Source: Chroococcidiopsis sp. TS-821
GTDB lineage: Bacteria; Cyanobacteriota; Cyanobacteriia; Cyanobacteriales; Chroococcidiopsidaceae
Assembly (NCBI RefSeq): GCF_002939305.1
Contig: NZ_MVDI01000006.1
Location: 124,001-188,000 of the forward strand
DNA: 64,000 nt
Reading direction: 5' to 3'
Shown here: positions 7,225 through 16,206 of the stretch, in pieces
How the letters are laid out: each line of letters begins with the position of its first letter
Position numbering within the stretch: the stretch's first letter is position 1
Notes under the pieces: generated by a model
Seen by the model: the letters and a program-made list of their open reading frames with translations, nothing else
Told to the model about the DNA's origin: nothing
Database searches by the model: none
Position numbers and translations under genes: made by a program

Positions 7225-9306
7225 TTAGGTTAACTGGACTCGGCGCAACAACATCGCGTTAATTGACACAATTACAGTAGAAAGGCTCATGAACACGGCT
7301 CCCAATGCCGGTGAGAGTAGAATACCTAGAGGGGCAGCAACTCCAGCCGCTAATGGAATTCCAACTACGTTATACCCAGTAGCCCAAAACAAATTCTGAA
7401 TCATCTTGTTATAAGTTGCTTTAGCAAGTTGAAGTGTATACGTTACATCAAGCGGGTCATTTTCAACTAACACCAAGTCAGCTGATTCTATTGCTACATT
7501 TGTCCCTGCACCAATTGCAATTCCTAGATCTGCGTTAAATAAAGCGGCAGCATCATTAATTCCATCACCAACAAATGCCGTTGGGCTTTTTGCTTTTAAC
7601 CGCTGGATGATTGCTGCTTTATCTTGAGGTAAAACACGCGCATAATATTGCTCGATGTTCAGTTCCGCTGCAACAGTTTTTGCCACAGCTTCGGCATCTC
7701 CGGTAATCATTACGACCTGAACATCCATGACTTGCAGCTGTTGAACAGCTTCGCGCGCGCGTTCGCGGATCTTGTCAGCTAGCCCAAATATCGCAAGAAC
7801 CTGACTATTGTCTAGTAGTGCAATCGCGCTTTCTCCACGCGCTTCAATTTTCTCTAATCCTGCTTGCAACTCAGTAGGAAACATCAAACCCAGTTCTTCT
7901 GCCCACTCTGAACGCCCGACTCGATAGCTTTTACCGTTAACAACACCTTCTATTCCTTTGCCTGTCACCGATTGAAACTCACTTCCTTTCGGAAGTTTCA
8001 CTTGCTGATTGTTTGCTTCCTCCACGACTGCCTGTGCTAGCGGATGTTCCGATAGCGATTCTAAAGCGGCGGCGATCGCAAGTGCTTCTAAGTCACTGAT
8101 ATCTTGAGCATAAATTCGCTGTACTCCAAACTGTCCTTCAGTCAAAGTGCCTGTTTTATCAAAAGCAATTGTTTTAATATTCCTCGCTCGCTCGAAGGCT
8201 TCTCGATTCCGTACTAAAATACCATTCTTAGCAGACATTGATGTTGCATTAACCATAACCAGAGGAATTGCCAGACCCAAAGCGTGAGGACAGGTGATGA
8301 CTAATACTGTTACGCTGCGATTGATTGCAAAAGTTGGATCTGGATTTAGCATCAGCCAAATAACTAACGTCAAGGTACCAATTGCAATTGCAATCAAGGT
8401 TAACCAGTAAGCAATTTGGTCTGCAAGTGCTTGAAACCGCCCTCGCGAAGATTGCGCCTCCTCAACCAAACGCATCACCTGGCTAAGTGTTGTTTGCTCG
8501 CCTGTTCGCGTCACTACTACAGTCAATGCGCCTTCTCCATTTACGGCTCCTGCTACGACTTCATCACCAGCCTGTTTAGTAACAGGACGCGATTCGCCTG
8601 TGAGAAATGCTTCGTTAACACTTGACACGCCTTCTTTTACTTCACCATCAATCGGTATTTGTTCCCCAGGGCGGATCAAAATTTGCTCTCCTTGTGCCAA
8701 TTCACCTACAGATACATCCTCAATCTGACCATTTACTAGTCGGTGTGCAACAGAAGGCACTAAATCTGCTAAATGTTCCAAAGCACGGCTTGCTCCCTGC
8801 ACTGAAACCAATTCAATCCAATGACCAAGCAACATTACATCTACTAGGGTTGCGAGTTCCCAGTAAAAAGGCTCTCCACGTAGCCCTAAAGAGACTGCCA
8901 AACTGTAGACATAAGCAACTGTAATTGCTAAGGCTATTAGGGTCATCATCCCTATTTTGCTTTGAAATTCGCGTAAGGCTCCTTGAAGGAATACCCAGCC
9001 TCCATAGAAATAAATCGCTGTTCCCAAAATAGGACTGACTAAGTTCACGCCAAGAAACTGAATGGCAGTGTAGCCAAACCATTCTTGAAACAAAGGTGAA
9101 AAGTAGAGGATCGGCAAAGTCAGGAAAAGGCAAATAAAAAAGCGCCATTTAAACATCTCAGGGCTATGTCCAGCGTGCTTGTTGTGCGCTCTATCTTTAC
9201 TATGCGATGATGATTCGGCTTGATTGTGCCCGTGTTGGTCGTGACGATCAAGTGTTGTTCGTTGCGGATGATCCTGATGTTTGTGATGCCCGTCCTCTTG
9301 CTGCAT
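7225..9306 (-). CDS. copB: CopB-type heavy-metal P-ATPase
   Basis: This 693-residue P1B-ATPase probably exports Cu or Ag across the cytoplasmic membrane. The N-terminus has no CXXC metal-binding domain but a His-rich leader (HHKHQDH, then HDQHGHNQ and HNKHAGH). The transmembrane metal site is TCPHALGLAIP: CPH marks the CopB/P1B-3 class, unlike the CPC of copper CopA. Also visible are TGES, DKTGTLTEGQFG with the phosphorylated Asp, and VGDGINDAAAL. ATG 9306 has a ribosome site (GGGGAG) 8 bases upstream and is preferred to TTG 9330. Regulator box 5 lies 84 bases upstream, which suggests control by a two-component system. It converges on the TolC gene. Confidence 0.88.
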   Translation of the reverse strand: MQQEDGHHKHQDHPQRTTLDRHDQHGHNQAESSSHSKDRAHNKHAGHSPEMFKWRFFICLFLTLPILYFSPLFQEWFGYTAIQFLGVNLVSPILGTAIYFYGGWVFLQGALREFQSKIGMMTLIALAITVAYVYSLAVSLGLRGEPFYWELATLVDVMLLGHWIELVSVQGASRALEHLADLVPSVAHRLVNGQIEDVSVGELAQGEQILIRPGEQIPIDGEVKEGVSSVNEAFLTGESRPVTKQAGDEVVAGAVNGEGALTVVVTRTGEQTTLSQVMRLVEEAQSSRGRFQALADQIAYWLTLIAIAIGTLTLVIWLMLNPDPTFAINRSVTVLVITCPHALGLAIPLVMVNATSMSAKNGILVRNREAFERARNIKTIAFDKTGTLTEGQFGVQRIYAQDISDLEALAIAAALESLSEHPLAQAVVEEANNQQVKLPKGSEFQSVTGKGIEGVVNGKSYRVGRSEWAEELGLMFPTELQAGLEKIEARGESAIALLDNSQVLAIFGLADKIRERAREAVQQLQVMDVQVVMITGDAEAVAKTVAAELNIEQYYARVLPQDKAAIIQRLKAKSPTAFVGDGINDAAALFNADLGIAIGAGTNVAIESADLVLVENDPLDVTYTLQLAKATYNKMIQNLFWATGYNVVGIPLAAGVAAPLGILLSPALGAVFMSLSTVIVSINAMLLRRVQLT

Positions 9307-9389
9307 TGGTTCTGCTCCCCTATTCTGCAATAGAAAGTAATCTCATTTTGTTAAGGCAATTGGCTCTAGGGATAGTTTCGCAAAAGTTT

Positions 9390-9406
9390 ATGAAATTAGG
9401 ATGAAA
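9390..9406 (-). promoter_or_regulatory. Response-regulator direct-repeat box 5 (copB)
   Basis: On the minus strand TTTCAT occurs twice with an 11-bp period, separated by CCTAA. A -10-like TATCCC (9374-9369) starts 15 bp downstream, the same geometry as boxes 1, 3 and 4. The copB start codon is at 9306. Confidence 0.6.
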
Positions 9407-9580
9407 TGTTCAGAAAGAGTAGCTAAAACAACTTTTATACTTATGTATGAAGGTCGAGGATCAAACGAGTATAAGTTAGCTTGATTACTGGCACATCTAG
9501 ATATTGTATTTATACTTCATGATTATCAGAATATTAATTATTTGTAGTCTTCAACCTTGACTACTCTGATTGAAGTAGAA

Positions 9581-10411
9581 CTAATTACTTGAAGTAATTC
9601 GCAAACTCAAGGCAATCACGCTTAGAAACAATAATCCCATTGCACCTGCTAAAGGATTACGATCAATGCCTGTTACCCAAGGTGGTACTTGCTGGGAATA
9701 GCGCACTAATTCTGCCACATTGATAATGTAGTAACCCCAGACTAAACCAGCGTGCAATCCAATTGCTGAACCCAAATGACCTTGGCTAACTTGTCTTGCC
9801 CAACCTAAAGTTAAGCCCAAAAGTAACAATCCTGGAAAACTGGGCAATGTTCGTAAAACTTCTCCCCAAGGCTTAATAAAATGCAACGTTGCATAAATAC
9901 TGCTACTAATCCATAAAGCAACTTTGAAACCATAATCCCATTGCAACTCATCAACTAGCCAGCCCCGAAATAATAACTCCTCGGCAAATCCTACGCCTAA
10001 TGCTACTCCTAACCCTTCAAGTATGATTTTGGGTAGGAATTGCGTTGAGGACTGCCAGGTTAACCAACTCAATAAACCCTCCAAGATAAATAAGCACAAA
10101 AGACTTGTGACTCCAATGCCTACTCCTTTTAACAACTCCAACGCATTGCGGCGGGTGCCGCTTACCCCGTGACTTGCAAGCGGATGAACTTGTCGATGAA
10201 CTTTTTGCCCCCAAAGTTGCAGTAGAAAAATAAACTCGCCATACAACGCAAGCATTGTGACTATGCTTGTCAAGTTACTTGTACCCCAGACCCAATAGAT
10301 CGGAACTGCGATAGGTAGCCACAATAGGAGTAGAATAACGACAAAAACTCCTAATCTTACCCCCGCTGGATAGCGGGCAAGCGTAGAAAAAGTCTGGTAA
10401 AGTTTAGCCAT
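9581..10411 (-). CDS. CPBP-family intramembrane metalloprotease
   Basis: This 276-residue polytopic membrane protein belongs to the CPBP (CAAX protease / bacteriocin-processing, formerly Abi) family. The catalytic motifs are present: EELLFRGW (EExxxR) at about residue 144, then a His in YATLHFI and another in GLHAGLVW. Seven or eight hydrophobic helices cover the sequence. It is the last gene of the leftward ziaA operon, and its ATG shares a base with the stop of the CDF transporter (TAATG), so translation is probably coupled. Its substrate is unknown; linkage to metal export suggests a housekeeping role at the membrane. Confidence 0.8.
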   Translation of the reverse strand: MAKLYQTFSTLARYPAGVRLGVFVVILLLLWLPIAVPIYWVWGTSNLTSIVTMLALYGEFIFLLQLWGQKVHRQVHPLASHGVSGTRRNALELLKGVGIGVTSLLCLFILEGLLSWLTWQSSTQFLPKIILEGLGVALGVGFAEELLFRGWLVDELQWDYGFKVALWISSSIYATLHFIKPWGEVLRTLPSFPGLLLLGLTLGWARQVSQGHLGSAIGLHAGLVWGYYIINVAELVRYSQQVPPWVTGIDRNPLAGAMGLLFLSVIALSLRITSSN

Positions 10412-11085
10412 TAAAGCATTTCTGGCTTGAGGATTTGGAGACTATCTCTCAGTAGTGAGAGGGCGTTCAAGAAAATGAGTGCAGCAACGAGTAAACTGGC
10501 AACGACATCTGCCCATAGCCACTTGAAGTAAAGCAATGCCAATGCGGCTAAAATTAAGCTTACTGAACTAGCTGCATCGGCGATCGCGTGTAAAAACACT
10601 CCACGCACATTTAGATTATGGTGACTTTCTTGATAAAGCAAGCTGGCATTTATCCCGCTGACCACAAATCCTAATGCTGCCATGACCAACATAGGTAAAC
10701 CAGCGCTGAGTTCTGGTGGTTGTGTTTGTCTCATGATGCCCCAGAGGAGTAAAGCCGCAACTTCAATTAGGATTATGCTATTAAGGAGTGCTGCCCAAGC
10801 TTCGATTTGCTGAGGAGCGATCGCTATATTATTTTGAGATGAATACTGCGTTAGTCGAGCTGCACCCAAAGCGATGACAATTGACAGCACATCAACTAGC
10901 ATATGTCCTGAAATAGCAATTAGAGACAAACTATGAACCAAAAGTCCAGTTGCTAACTCCACTAGAAAAAAGATACTCCGCAACCCCAGAACAATCCACA
11001 AAAGATGAATTGGTTGCATTCTTCGCCCATGTTGAGATGCCACCGAATTGATTTGTTGATAGTAGTAATTTTTGGCTTGTGTCAT
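10411..11085 (-). CDS. Cation diffusion facilitator-like transporter
   Basis: This 224-residue, six-helix protein resembles CDF (CzcD/ZnT) divalent-metal/proton antiporters but is shorter than the usual 290-320 residues because the cytosolic C-terminal domain is missing. The two intramembrane metal-ligand pairs are visible: His and Asp in ISGHMLVD (helix 2) and His and Asp in LHAIADA (helix 5), the H/D arrangement associated with zinc. Its place in the ziaA operon, 6 bases downstream of the TPR gene, fits zinc or cadmium export. Loss of the regulatory C-terminal domain is known in some CDF members. Confidence 0.75.
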   Translation of the reverse strand: MTQAKNYYYQQINSVASQHGRRMQPIHLLWIVLGLRSIFFLVELATGLLVHSLSLIAISGHMLVDVLSIVIALGAARLTQYSSQNNIAIAPQQIEAWAALLNSIILIEVAALLLWGIMRQTQPPELSAGLPMLVMAALGFVVSGINASLLYQESHHNLNVRGVFLHAIADAASSVSLILAALALLYFKWLWADVVASLLVAALIFLNALSLLRDSLQILKPEML

Positions 11086-11091
11086 AAGCTT

Positions 11092-12207
11092 CTATTGCAC
11101 TTGGAATTGGCGCAAGATTGTTTCAACATTCTGCGCAGCTTCCTTCTTGCCTTGACTTTGATAAAGATTGCGTGCTTGAGTAAAGGCAGCGATCGCTTCT
11201 TGAAGACGTCCCCGTGCTTGCAAAGCAACTCCCAAATGGTAGTATGAATTAGCATCTTCCGGTACTAACGCAATCACCTGGCGATGTGCTACTAGCGCCA
11301 TCAAGTAATTCTGCTGTTCTAACAGAATATCTGCGATCGCCTTGCGTGCTTCCATCAAGTTGGGTTGAATGTCAACGGCTTGTTGATACGCTCGCAGCGC
11401 CTCGTCAAGATTACCTTTCAACTGGAGAATTTTGCCGATTTGTAACCGGATTTTACTGTTATTCCGATCGAGCTGTGCAGCCCGCTCGAACGCGGCGATT
11501 GCCTCTGTCATCCGTTGCTGATTCAACCAGGCAATTCCCAAATCTAACTGAATTGTACTGTCTTGTGGCGCGATCTGCGCTGCTTGCTGGAGGCTGGCAA
11601 TTGCCTCTGAATACCGCTTTTGCTGAAGTAGAAGCGTTCCCATTAGATGATACGCGATCGTGTTTGTGGGTGCTAATTCTGTCACGCGCTGAAGCACCTG
11701 CAATGCTGCGTTGTCATCGCGTTGACGTAGCAGTACGATACCTAACCCTAAATAAGCGTTGACGTTATTTGCTGCAAGAGCAATACTGCGACGGTAGGCA
11801 GATGCGGCTGCGGGATTATCTCCCAATTTTGCTAGCGAATATGCTAGGGCGTAGTGAAAATTGGCGTTATCCCGATCCAATTTAATTGCCTGCTGTAACG
11901 CATTCGATGCTTCTCGAAAGTTACTTTGAACAGCTTGGATATAACCAATCGCAGAAAAGATTTGCGGATTTTTTGGATCTAATTCAACTGCGTGTTGATA
12001 AAGCGATAACGCTTTGGTGAAATTTCTTTCTTGAACAAGCTTTCGCCCTTGTTGCAAAAGCTCGTTGAGTTCCTGATTAACTTCAACTTTATTGCGCAAT
12101 TGATTTGCGGCGTGTGCTTGAACAACTTGCGGGTTAGCTACGATCAAACTACTGGCGATCGCTAGCACAATGATTGATTGTATTTTATCGATAATTGTTC
12201 GTTTCAT
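11092..12207 (-). CDS. TPR-repeat exported protein
   Basis: This 371-residue protein has a signal peptide (to about residue 33, VVQAHA), then nine to ten tandem tetratricopeptide repeats of 34 residues from about 50 to 355. Repeat cores such as AIASLQQAAQIAPQDSTIQL and AIAAFERAAQLDRNNSKIRL are clear. It is probably a periplasmic scaffold for protein contacts. It lies third in the ziaA-VKOR-TPR-CDF-CPBP operon, 55 bases after the VKOR gene. No catalytic motif is present, and its partner cannot be predicted. Confidence 0.8.
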   Translation of the reverse strand: MKRTIIDKIQSIIVLAIASSLIVANPQVVQAHAANQLRNKVEVNQELNELLQQGRKLVQERNFTKALSLYQHAVELDPKNPQIFSAIGYIQAVQSNFREASNALQQAIKLDRDNANFHYALAYSLAKLGDNPAAASAYRRSIALAANNVNAYLGLGIVLLRQRDDNAALQVLQRVTELAPTNTIAYHLMGTLLLQQKRYSEAIASLQQAAQIAPQDSTIQLDLGIAWLNQQRMTEAIAAFERAAQLDRNNSKIRLQIGKILQLKGNLDEALRAYQQAVDIQPNLMEARKAIADILLEQQNYLMALVAHRQVIALVPEDANSYYHLGVALQARGRLQEAIAAFTQARNLYQSQGKKEAAQNVETILRQFQVQ

Positions 12208-12262
12208 AAGAACTCATCTTGCTTGCATTTGTGGATGAGAGCGGATCTGCTAGCAATCAGTT

Positions 12263-13201
12263 TCATGACTGTAGTGACTCCGAATTTTTGAAGTTGCGCG
12301 GTCCCTGGTAGCCCGATAATTTAGCTAATTCCTCTAAGGTTTGCACGCCAGTCACGGTCTGACCATTAATCGACCATGTGGGAAATCCTTGAACGTTAGC
12401 AGCTTGACACCGCTGTGGTTGCGGATTGATGCCACTAGGGTCGCACTCAATATAGGAAATATATTGAACGGCTTCTTGTCCAAATAGCTGCTTTTGGTCG
12501 TGGCAGTGAGGACACCAAAATGCACCGTACATGATTGCTTTGACTTTTGCTAAATGCTTTGCTAAAGCAATTTCTGCCTCTCCCGAAGTTGTCGTAATTG
12601 TGTAACCTCCCGGTGAAGGTTGTGTAGGATTAGATTCAGCGATCGCTGGGTTATTAATGTTTGCATAAACTCCCAAAGTACCTACAACTACAAGTATTGC
12701 GACTAAACCTCCAGCAAACAGTGGTAGTCCAATGTCCTGCCAATCACGTCCCAGCAAAGCTAAAACAAATAAGCTCAACGAAAGAATTGCTGAGGCAATG
12801 CAATAGATACACGGCGCTTGGATCTCAAACGTCAACAGATACATCAGATAGATACTGAACACCAGCATGGCAGTGCCGCCGAGAAATAGCATTAGCCCTG
12901 TCCAAGCCTCGATTTGAGCGCGGATCTGATTTCGTGACGAACTAACGAGTAGCGGCGCGATCGCTAAGACAATCATACTGGTGTAGGCAAGAAAACCAAA
13001 TAAAGCTAGCGGTTGACCAAACACGGTCGCGTAGGGACTCGAAAGTACAATGTCACAGCCTTTTGTCGGACAAGCCGCTGCATCACCAGTGAGTTTTGTG
13101 TAAGTTAAATATGCTGTGACTACAGCCCCAAGCGTAGCGATACCTGCAATTAAGGGACGCGACCAGCGATGCATCCAGGGAATTGACTGTTTACGAGGCA
13201 T
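12263..13201 (-). CDS. VKOR-thioredoxin fusion, disulphide-forming protein
   Basis: This 312-residue fusion combines a vitamin K epoxide reductase domain (four or five helices, about 15-185) with a C-terminal thioredoxin-like domain (about 205-300). VKOR cysteines are in CPTKGCD near residue 43 and the CIYC active site near 133; the thioredoxin centre is CPHC near 229. The cyanobacterial homologue does the work of DsbB and DsbA, oxidising periplasmic cysteines with quinone as acceptor. Placement in a Zn/Cd operon, 46 bases after ziaA, suggests it repairs or supports thiols attacked by these metals. A chromosomal copy is probably also present, so this one may be metal-dedicated. Confidence 0.85.
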   Translation of the reverse strand: MPRKQSIPWMHRWSRPLIAGIATLGAVVTAYLTYTKLTGDAAACPTKGCDIVLSSPYATVFGQPLALFGFLAYTSMIVLAIAPLLVSSSRNQIRAQIEAWTGLMLFLGGTAMLVFSIYLMYLLTFEIQAPCIYCIASAILSLSLFVLALLGRDWQDIGLPLFAGGLVAILVVVGTLGVYANINNPAIAESNPTQPSPGGYTITTTSGEAEIALAKHLAKVKAIMYGAFWCPHCHDQKQLFGQEAVQYISYIECDPSGINPQPQRCQAANVQGFPTWSINGQTVTGVQTLEELAKLSGYQGPRNFKNSESLQS

Positions 13202-13247
13202 AGTATTTTTTGTGTCGAAAGAAGAAAGCTTGATGAATTTAAGTGAC

Positions 13248-15620
13248 TTAACGAATAACTCTAGTTGCGTTGAGAATTGCTAAAAGTGCGACACCGACAT
13301 CCGCAAATACCGCTTCCCAAAGTGTTGCTACGCCAAACATTCCTAGTACGATAAATAAACCTTTAACTGCCATTGCTAAGATAATGTTCTGTAGTACGAT
13401 TTTGCGGGTTTTTCTAGCCACCTGAATAGCTTGAGCAACCTTGGAGGGTGCATCAGTCATAATCACGACATCCGCTGTTTCAATGGCAGCATCGGAACCG
13501 AGTCCACCCATCGCTATGCCAATATCAGCTCTAGCAATGACAGGAGCATCATTAATACCGTCACCTACAAATGCTACTTTGCCTCTGCCCGAACGACTGA
13601 GTAGCTCTTCGATCTCTTCTACTTTGCCTTCCGGTAGCAATTCAGCCTTGTAAGAATCTAGTCCCAAACGCGTGGCTATGCCTTGAGCAACGGCTTTGTT
13701 GTCGCCTGTGAGCATAACTGTTTGCGCAACTCCAACCCGCTTGAGGTCTTGAATGGCTTGAACCGCATCCTCTTTGATTTCATCTGCAATTAAGATGTAG
13801 CCTGCATAGCGCCCATCAATCGCAAGATGAACGACAGTTCCTTCTACATTGCAAGTATCGCGATCAATATTTTCTCGATGCAGGAGACGGTCATTTCCTG
13901 CCAGCACCGTTTGATTGCTCACGTTAGCTCGGATGCCATGACCCGCAATTTCTTCGTAATTTGTCACATCTGCATCATCGATGGGTTGACCGTAAGCCTC
14001 TCGAATCGATTGTGCAACCGGATGATTGGAGTGAAATTCAGCTTTAGCTGCTAACGTTAGTAATTCTGCTTCGGAAAAGCCATTTTTAGTGACAATTTGA
14101 GTAACTTTGAACACGCCTTTGGTTAAGGTTCCGGTCTTATCAAAAACAACCGTTTTAACATCTGTGAGCGCATCTAAAAACGTCGAGCCTTTGACTAAAA
14201 TACCTCGTTTAGCAGCTCCGCCAACACCACCAAAATAGCCTAATGGAATACTAATCACTAGCCCACAAGGACAGGAGATGACGAGCAGAATTAGGGCACG
14301 ATAAACCCATTCTTCGTGAGTTGCACCAGGAATGAATAGAGGTGGCAAGAGGGCAACTGCCAGCGACAGAACAACTACAATTGGTGTGTAGTAGCGGGCA
14401 AAACGAGTGATAAATTTCTCCGTTGCTGCTTTCTTACTGGTCGCATTTTCGACCAAATCGAGAATCTTGGCGATCGACGATTCACCAAACAGTTTCGTAA
14501 CTCGAACAGTCAGTAACCCCGTCCGGTTAATCATCCCTGCTAAAACTATTTCTCCGGTTTTTACCGTGCGGGGAACAGCTTCTCCCGTTAAAGCTGAGGT
14601 ATCAAGCTGCGAATTACCCTCTAAAACTTCACCATCCAGAGGAATTTTTTCTCCTGGCTTAACCAGAATTATATCTTCCACCCTGACTGTTTCTGGAGAA
14701 ACAACTTTGACTGTATCATTGGCTTTGAGATTGGCAGTATCAGGGCGAACTTCTAACAGTGCTTTGATAGAGCGGCGCGATCGCCCGACAGAGTATTCTT
14801 GAAATAGTTCTCCAACCCGAAAGAACAGCATGACGGCGACGGCTTCGGGGAGTTGGTGAATGGCGATCGCGCCCAAAGTCGCAATGGTCATTAAAAAGTT
14901 TTCGTCAAACACTTGCCCGCGTAAAATATTACGTCCAGCCGCCTTCAATACAGTCCAACCACTTACTAGGTAAGCAGGGATGAATACCGCATATTCTCCC
15001 AAACTATAAGGTGTGTTGTGCAAAGACTCCTCAAAAATCACTCCTCCAGCTAAAAGAGCCACAACTAAAAGCACAGGAACAATTTCTGCCTTGAGATTAA
15101 ACTCACCCGTGCCATGACTATGCCCGCGATTGTGCTCATGGTCGTGTGTCTCAGAGTGAGGCTTCGGTGTGGGAGTGATAACGGTATAACCCAAAGCAGT
15201 GATGCGATCGCGAAGGGTTGTTTCATTCACCTGCTGCGGATTATAGGAGACCCGTAACTTGCCAGTAACAAAATTGACAGATGCTTCTGTAACACCTGAC
15301 AATTTTTCGAGGGATGTCGAAATTTTATCGACACAGGAGGGACAATCCATGCCCCCCACTATGATATCCATCGTTCGGCTTAATGCGGGCTGCTCAACTG
15401 CTACGGTATATCCCAACCTCACCACTCGATTTCTGATGTCTGCCTCAGTCACCTTTTGCGGGTTGTAGGAGACTGTCAAACGTTCAGTTGCAGCGCTCAC
15501 AGATACTTCAACTACACCTGCTAAGCGTTCCAAGGCTATTTCAATTTTTACCGCACAGCTTGCACAGTCCATGCCGCCGATCTGCATCTGCTGAGTTTTA
15601 AGCGACGGAATTTGATTCAT
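13248..15620 (-). CDS. ziaA: ZiaA/CadA-type Zn/Cd/Pb P-ATPase
   Basis: This 790-residue P1B-2 ATPase has two N-terminal heavy-metal-associated domains (GGMDCASC near 16 and GGMDCPSC near 88), one more than Synechocystis ZiaA as I recall it. A His-rich linker follows (HSETHDHEHNRGHSHGTGE), then the membrane core with TGEAVPR, SCPCGLVISIPL (CPC metal site), DKTGTLTKG and VGDGINDAPVIA. The last helices carry the Lys (MAVKGLF) and Asp (FADVGVA) typical of the Zn/Cd/Pb subclass, so it should export these ions to the periplasm. It leads a five-gene leftward operon, and the divergent ziaR with a perfect operator lies immediately upstream. Confidence 0.9.
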   Translation of the reverse strand: MNQIPSLKTQQMQIGGMDCASCAVKIEIALERLAGVVEVSVSAATERLTVSYNPQKVTEADIRNRVVRLGYTVAVEQPALSRTMDIIVGGMDCPSCVDKISTSLEKLSGVTEASVNFVTGKLRVSYNPQQVNETTLRDRITALGYTVITPTPKPHSETHDHEHNRGHSHGTGEFNLKAEIVPVLLVVALLAGGVIFEESLHNTPYSLGEYAVFIPAYLVSGWTVLKAAGRNILRGQVFDENFLMTIATLGAIAIHQLPEAVAVMLFFRVGELFQEYSVGRSRRSIKALLEVRPDTANLKANDTVKVVSPETVRVEDIILVKPGEKIPLDGEVLEGNSQLDTSALTGEAVPRTVKTGEIVLAGMINRTGLLTVRVTKLFGESSIAKILDLVENATSKKAATEKFITRFARYYTPIVVVLSLAVALLPPLFIPGATHEEWVYRALILLVISCPCGLVISIPLGYFGGVGGAAKRGILVKGSTFLDALTDVKTVVFDKTGTLTKGVFKVTQIVTKNGFSEAELLTLAAKAEFHSNHPVAQSIREAYGQPIDDADVTNYEEIAGHGIRANVSNQTVLAGNDRLLHRENIDRDTCNVEGTVVHLAIDGRYAGYILIADEIKEDAVQAIQDLKRVGVAQTVMLTGDNKAVAQGIATRLGLDSYKAELLPEGKVEEIEELLSRSGRGKVAFVGDGINDAPVIARADIGIAMGGLGSDAAIETADVVIMTDAPSKVAQAIQVARKTRKIVLQNIILAMAVKGLFIVLGMFGVATLWEAVFADVGVALLAILNATRVIR

Positions 15621-15674
15621 AGGGATTTCATTACGCAGTTACAGAGGAACTTTTCTGAACTTTAACACGAATTC

Positions 15675-15706
15675 TGAAATATATGAATATATCTTCATAT
15701 ATTTCA
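15675..15706. promoter_or_regulatory. ZiaR/SmtB operator between ziaA and ziaR
   Basis: A perfect inverted repeat with 13-bp arms (TGAAATATATGAA at 15675-15687 and its complement at 15694-15706) and a 6-base spacer lies between the divergent genes. The inner TGAA...TTCA pairs match the ArsR/SmtB operator pattern. It is placed to block both promoters until metal binds the repressor. Confidence 0.8.
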
Positions 15707-15776
15707 GGTGTTAGAATGAGAATCATTTACCCACACTGAGCCTGCACCCTGCTTTTAGCTGCTAACTTTAACCCCT

Positions 15777-16178
15777 ATGAGCAAATTGTCACCAAAATCG
15801 CAGTCTTCTCAGAATAATGAAGATATGCCCAGTTGCGACGCTCATCTCGTTCATCTTGAGCAGGTGCGTCAGGTACAACCAGAAATTATGCCTGTAGACA
15901 AGGCGCAACAGATGGCAGAGTTTTTTAATGCATTGGCCGATCCAAATCGTTTGCGACTGATGTCTGCGTTAGCGAATCGAGAACTATGTGTCTGTGATTT
16001 AGCGGCTGCTGTGAAGGTAAGCGAGTCTGCGGTATCACATCAATTACGAATTTTGCGATCGCAACACCTGGTGAAATATCGCAGGGAAGGACGTAATGTC
16101 TATTACAGTCTGGCCGACCAGCATATCATCAGCCTTTATCAGGAGGTTTCAGAGCATCTACAAGAGCAAAATTCTTGA
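15777..16178 (+). CDS. ziaR: ZiaR/SmtB-type zinc-sensing repressor
   Basis: This 133-residue ArsR/SmtB protein carries both sensory sites. The alpha-3N site is visible as CDAHLVH near residue 21 plus the CVC of ELCVCDLA in helix 3. The alpha-5 site matches the D-x-H-x10-H-x2-E spacing of SmtB exactly (Asp and His in ADQH, His and Glu in SEHLQE). The DNA-reading helix is VSESAVSHQLRILR. It should repress the ziaA operon and itself through the operator at 15675-15706, releasing DNA on binding Zn or Cd. A broken copy of its C-terminal part lies at 36190-36310. Confidence 0.88.
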   Translation: MSKLSPKSQSSQNNEDMPSCDAHLVHLEQVRQVQPEIMPVDKAQQMAEFFNALADPNRLRLMSALANRELCVCDLAAAVKVSESAVSHQLRILRSQHLVKYRREGRNVYYSLADQHIISLYQEVSEHLQEQNS

Positions 16179-16206
16179 CAAACAAGAGAATTCTTCAAAT
16201 TTTGCT
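16165..16206. terminator. Bidirectional hairpin between ziaR and histidine kinase
   Basis: Arms AGCAAAATT (16165-16173) and AATTTTGCT (16198-16206) pair perfectly, and the interior adds CTTG/CAAG. The element covers the end of ziaR and stops just before the end of the converging kinase gene, so it could terminate both. Confidence 0.45.
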
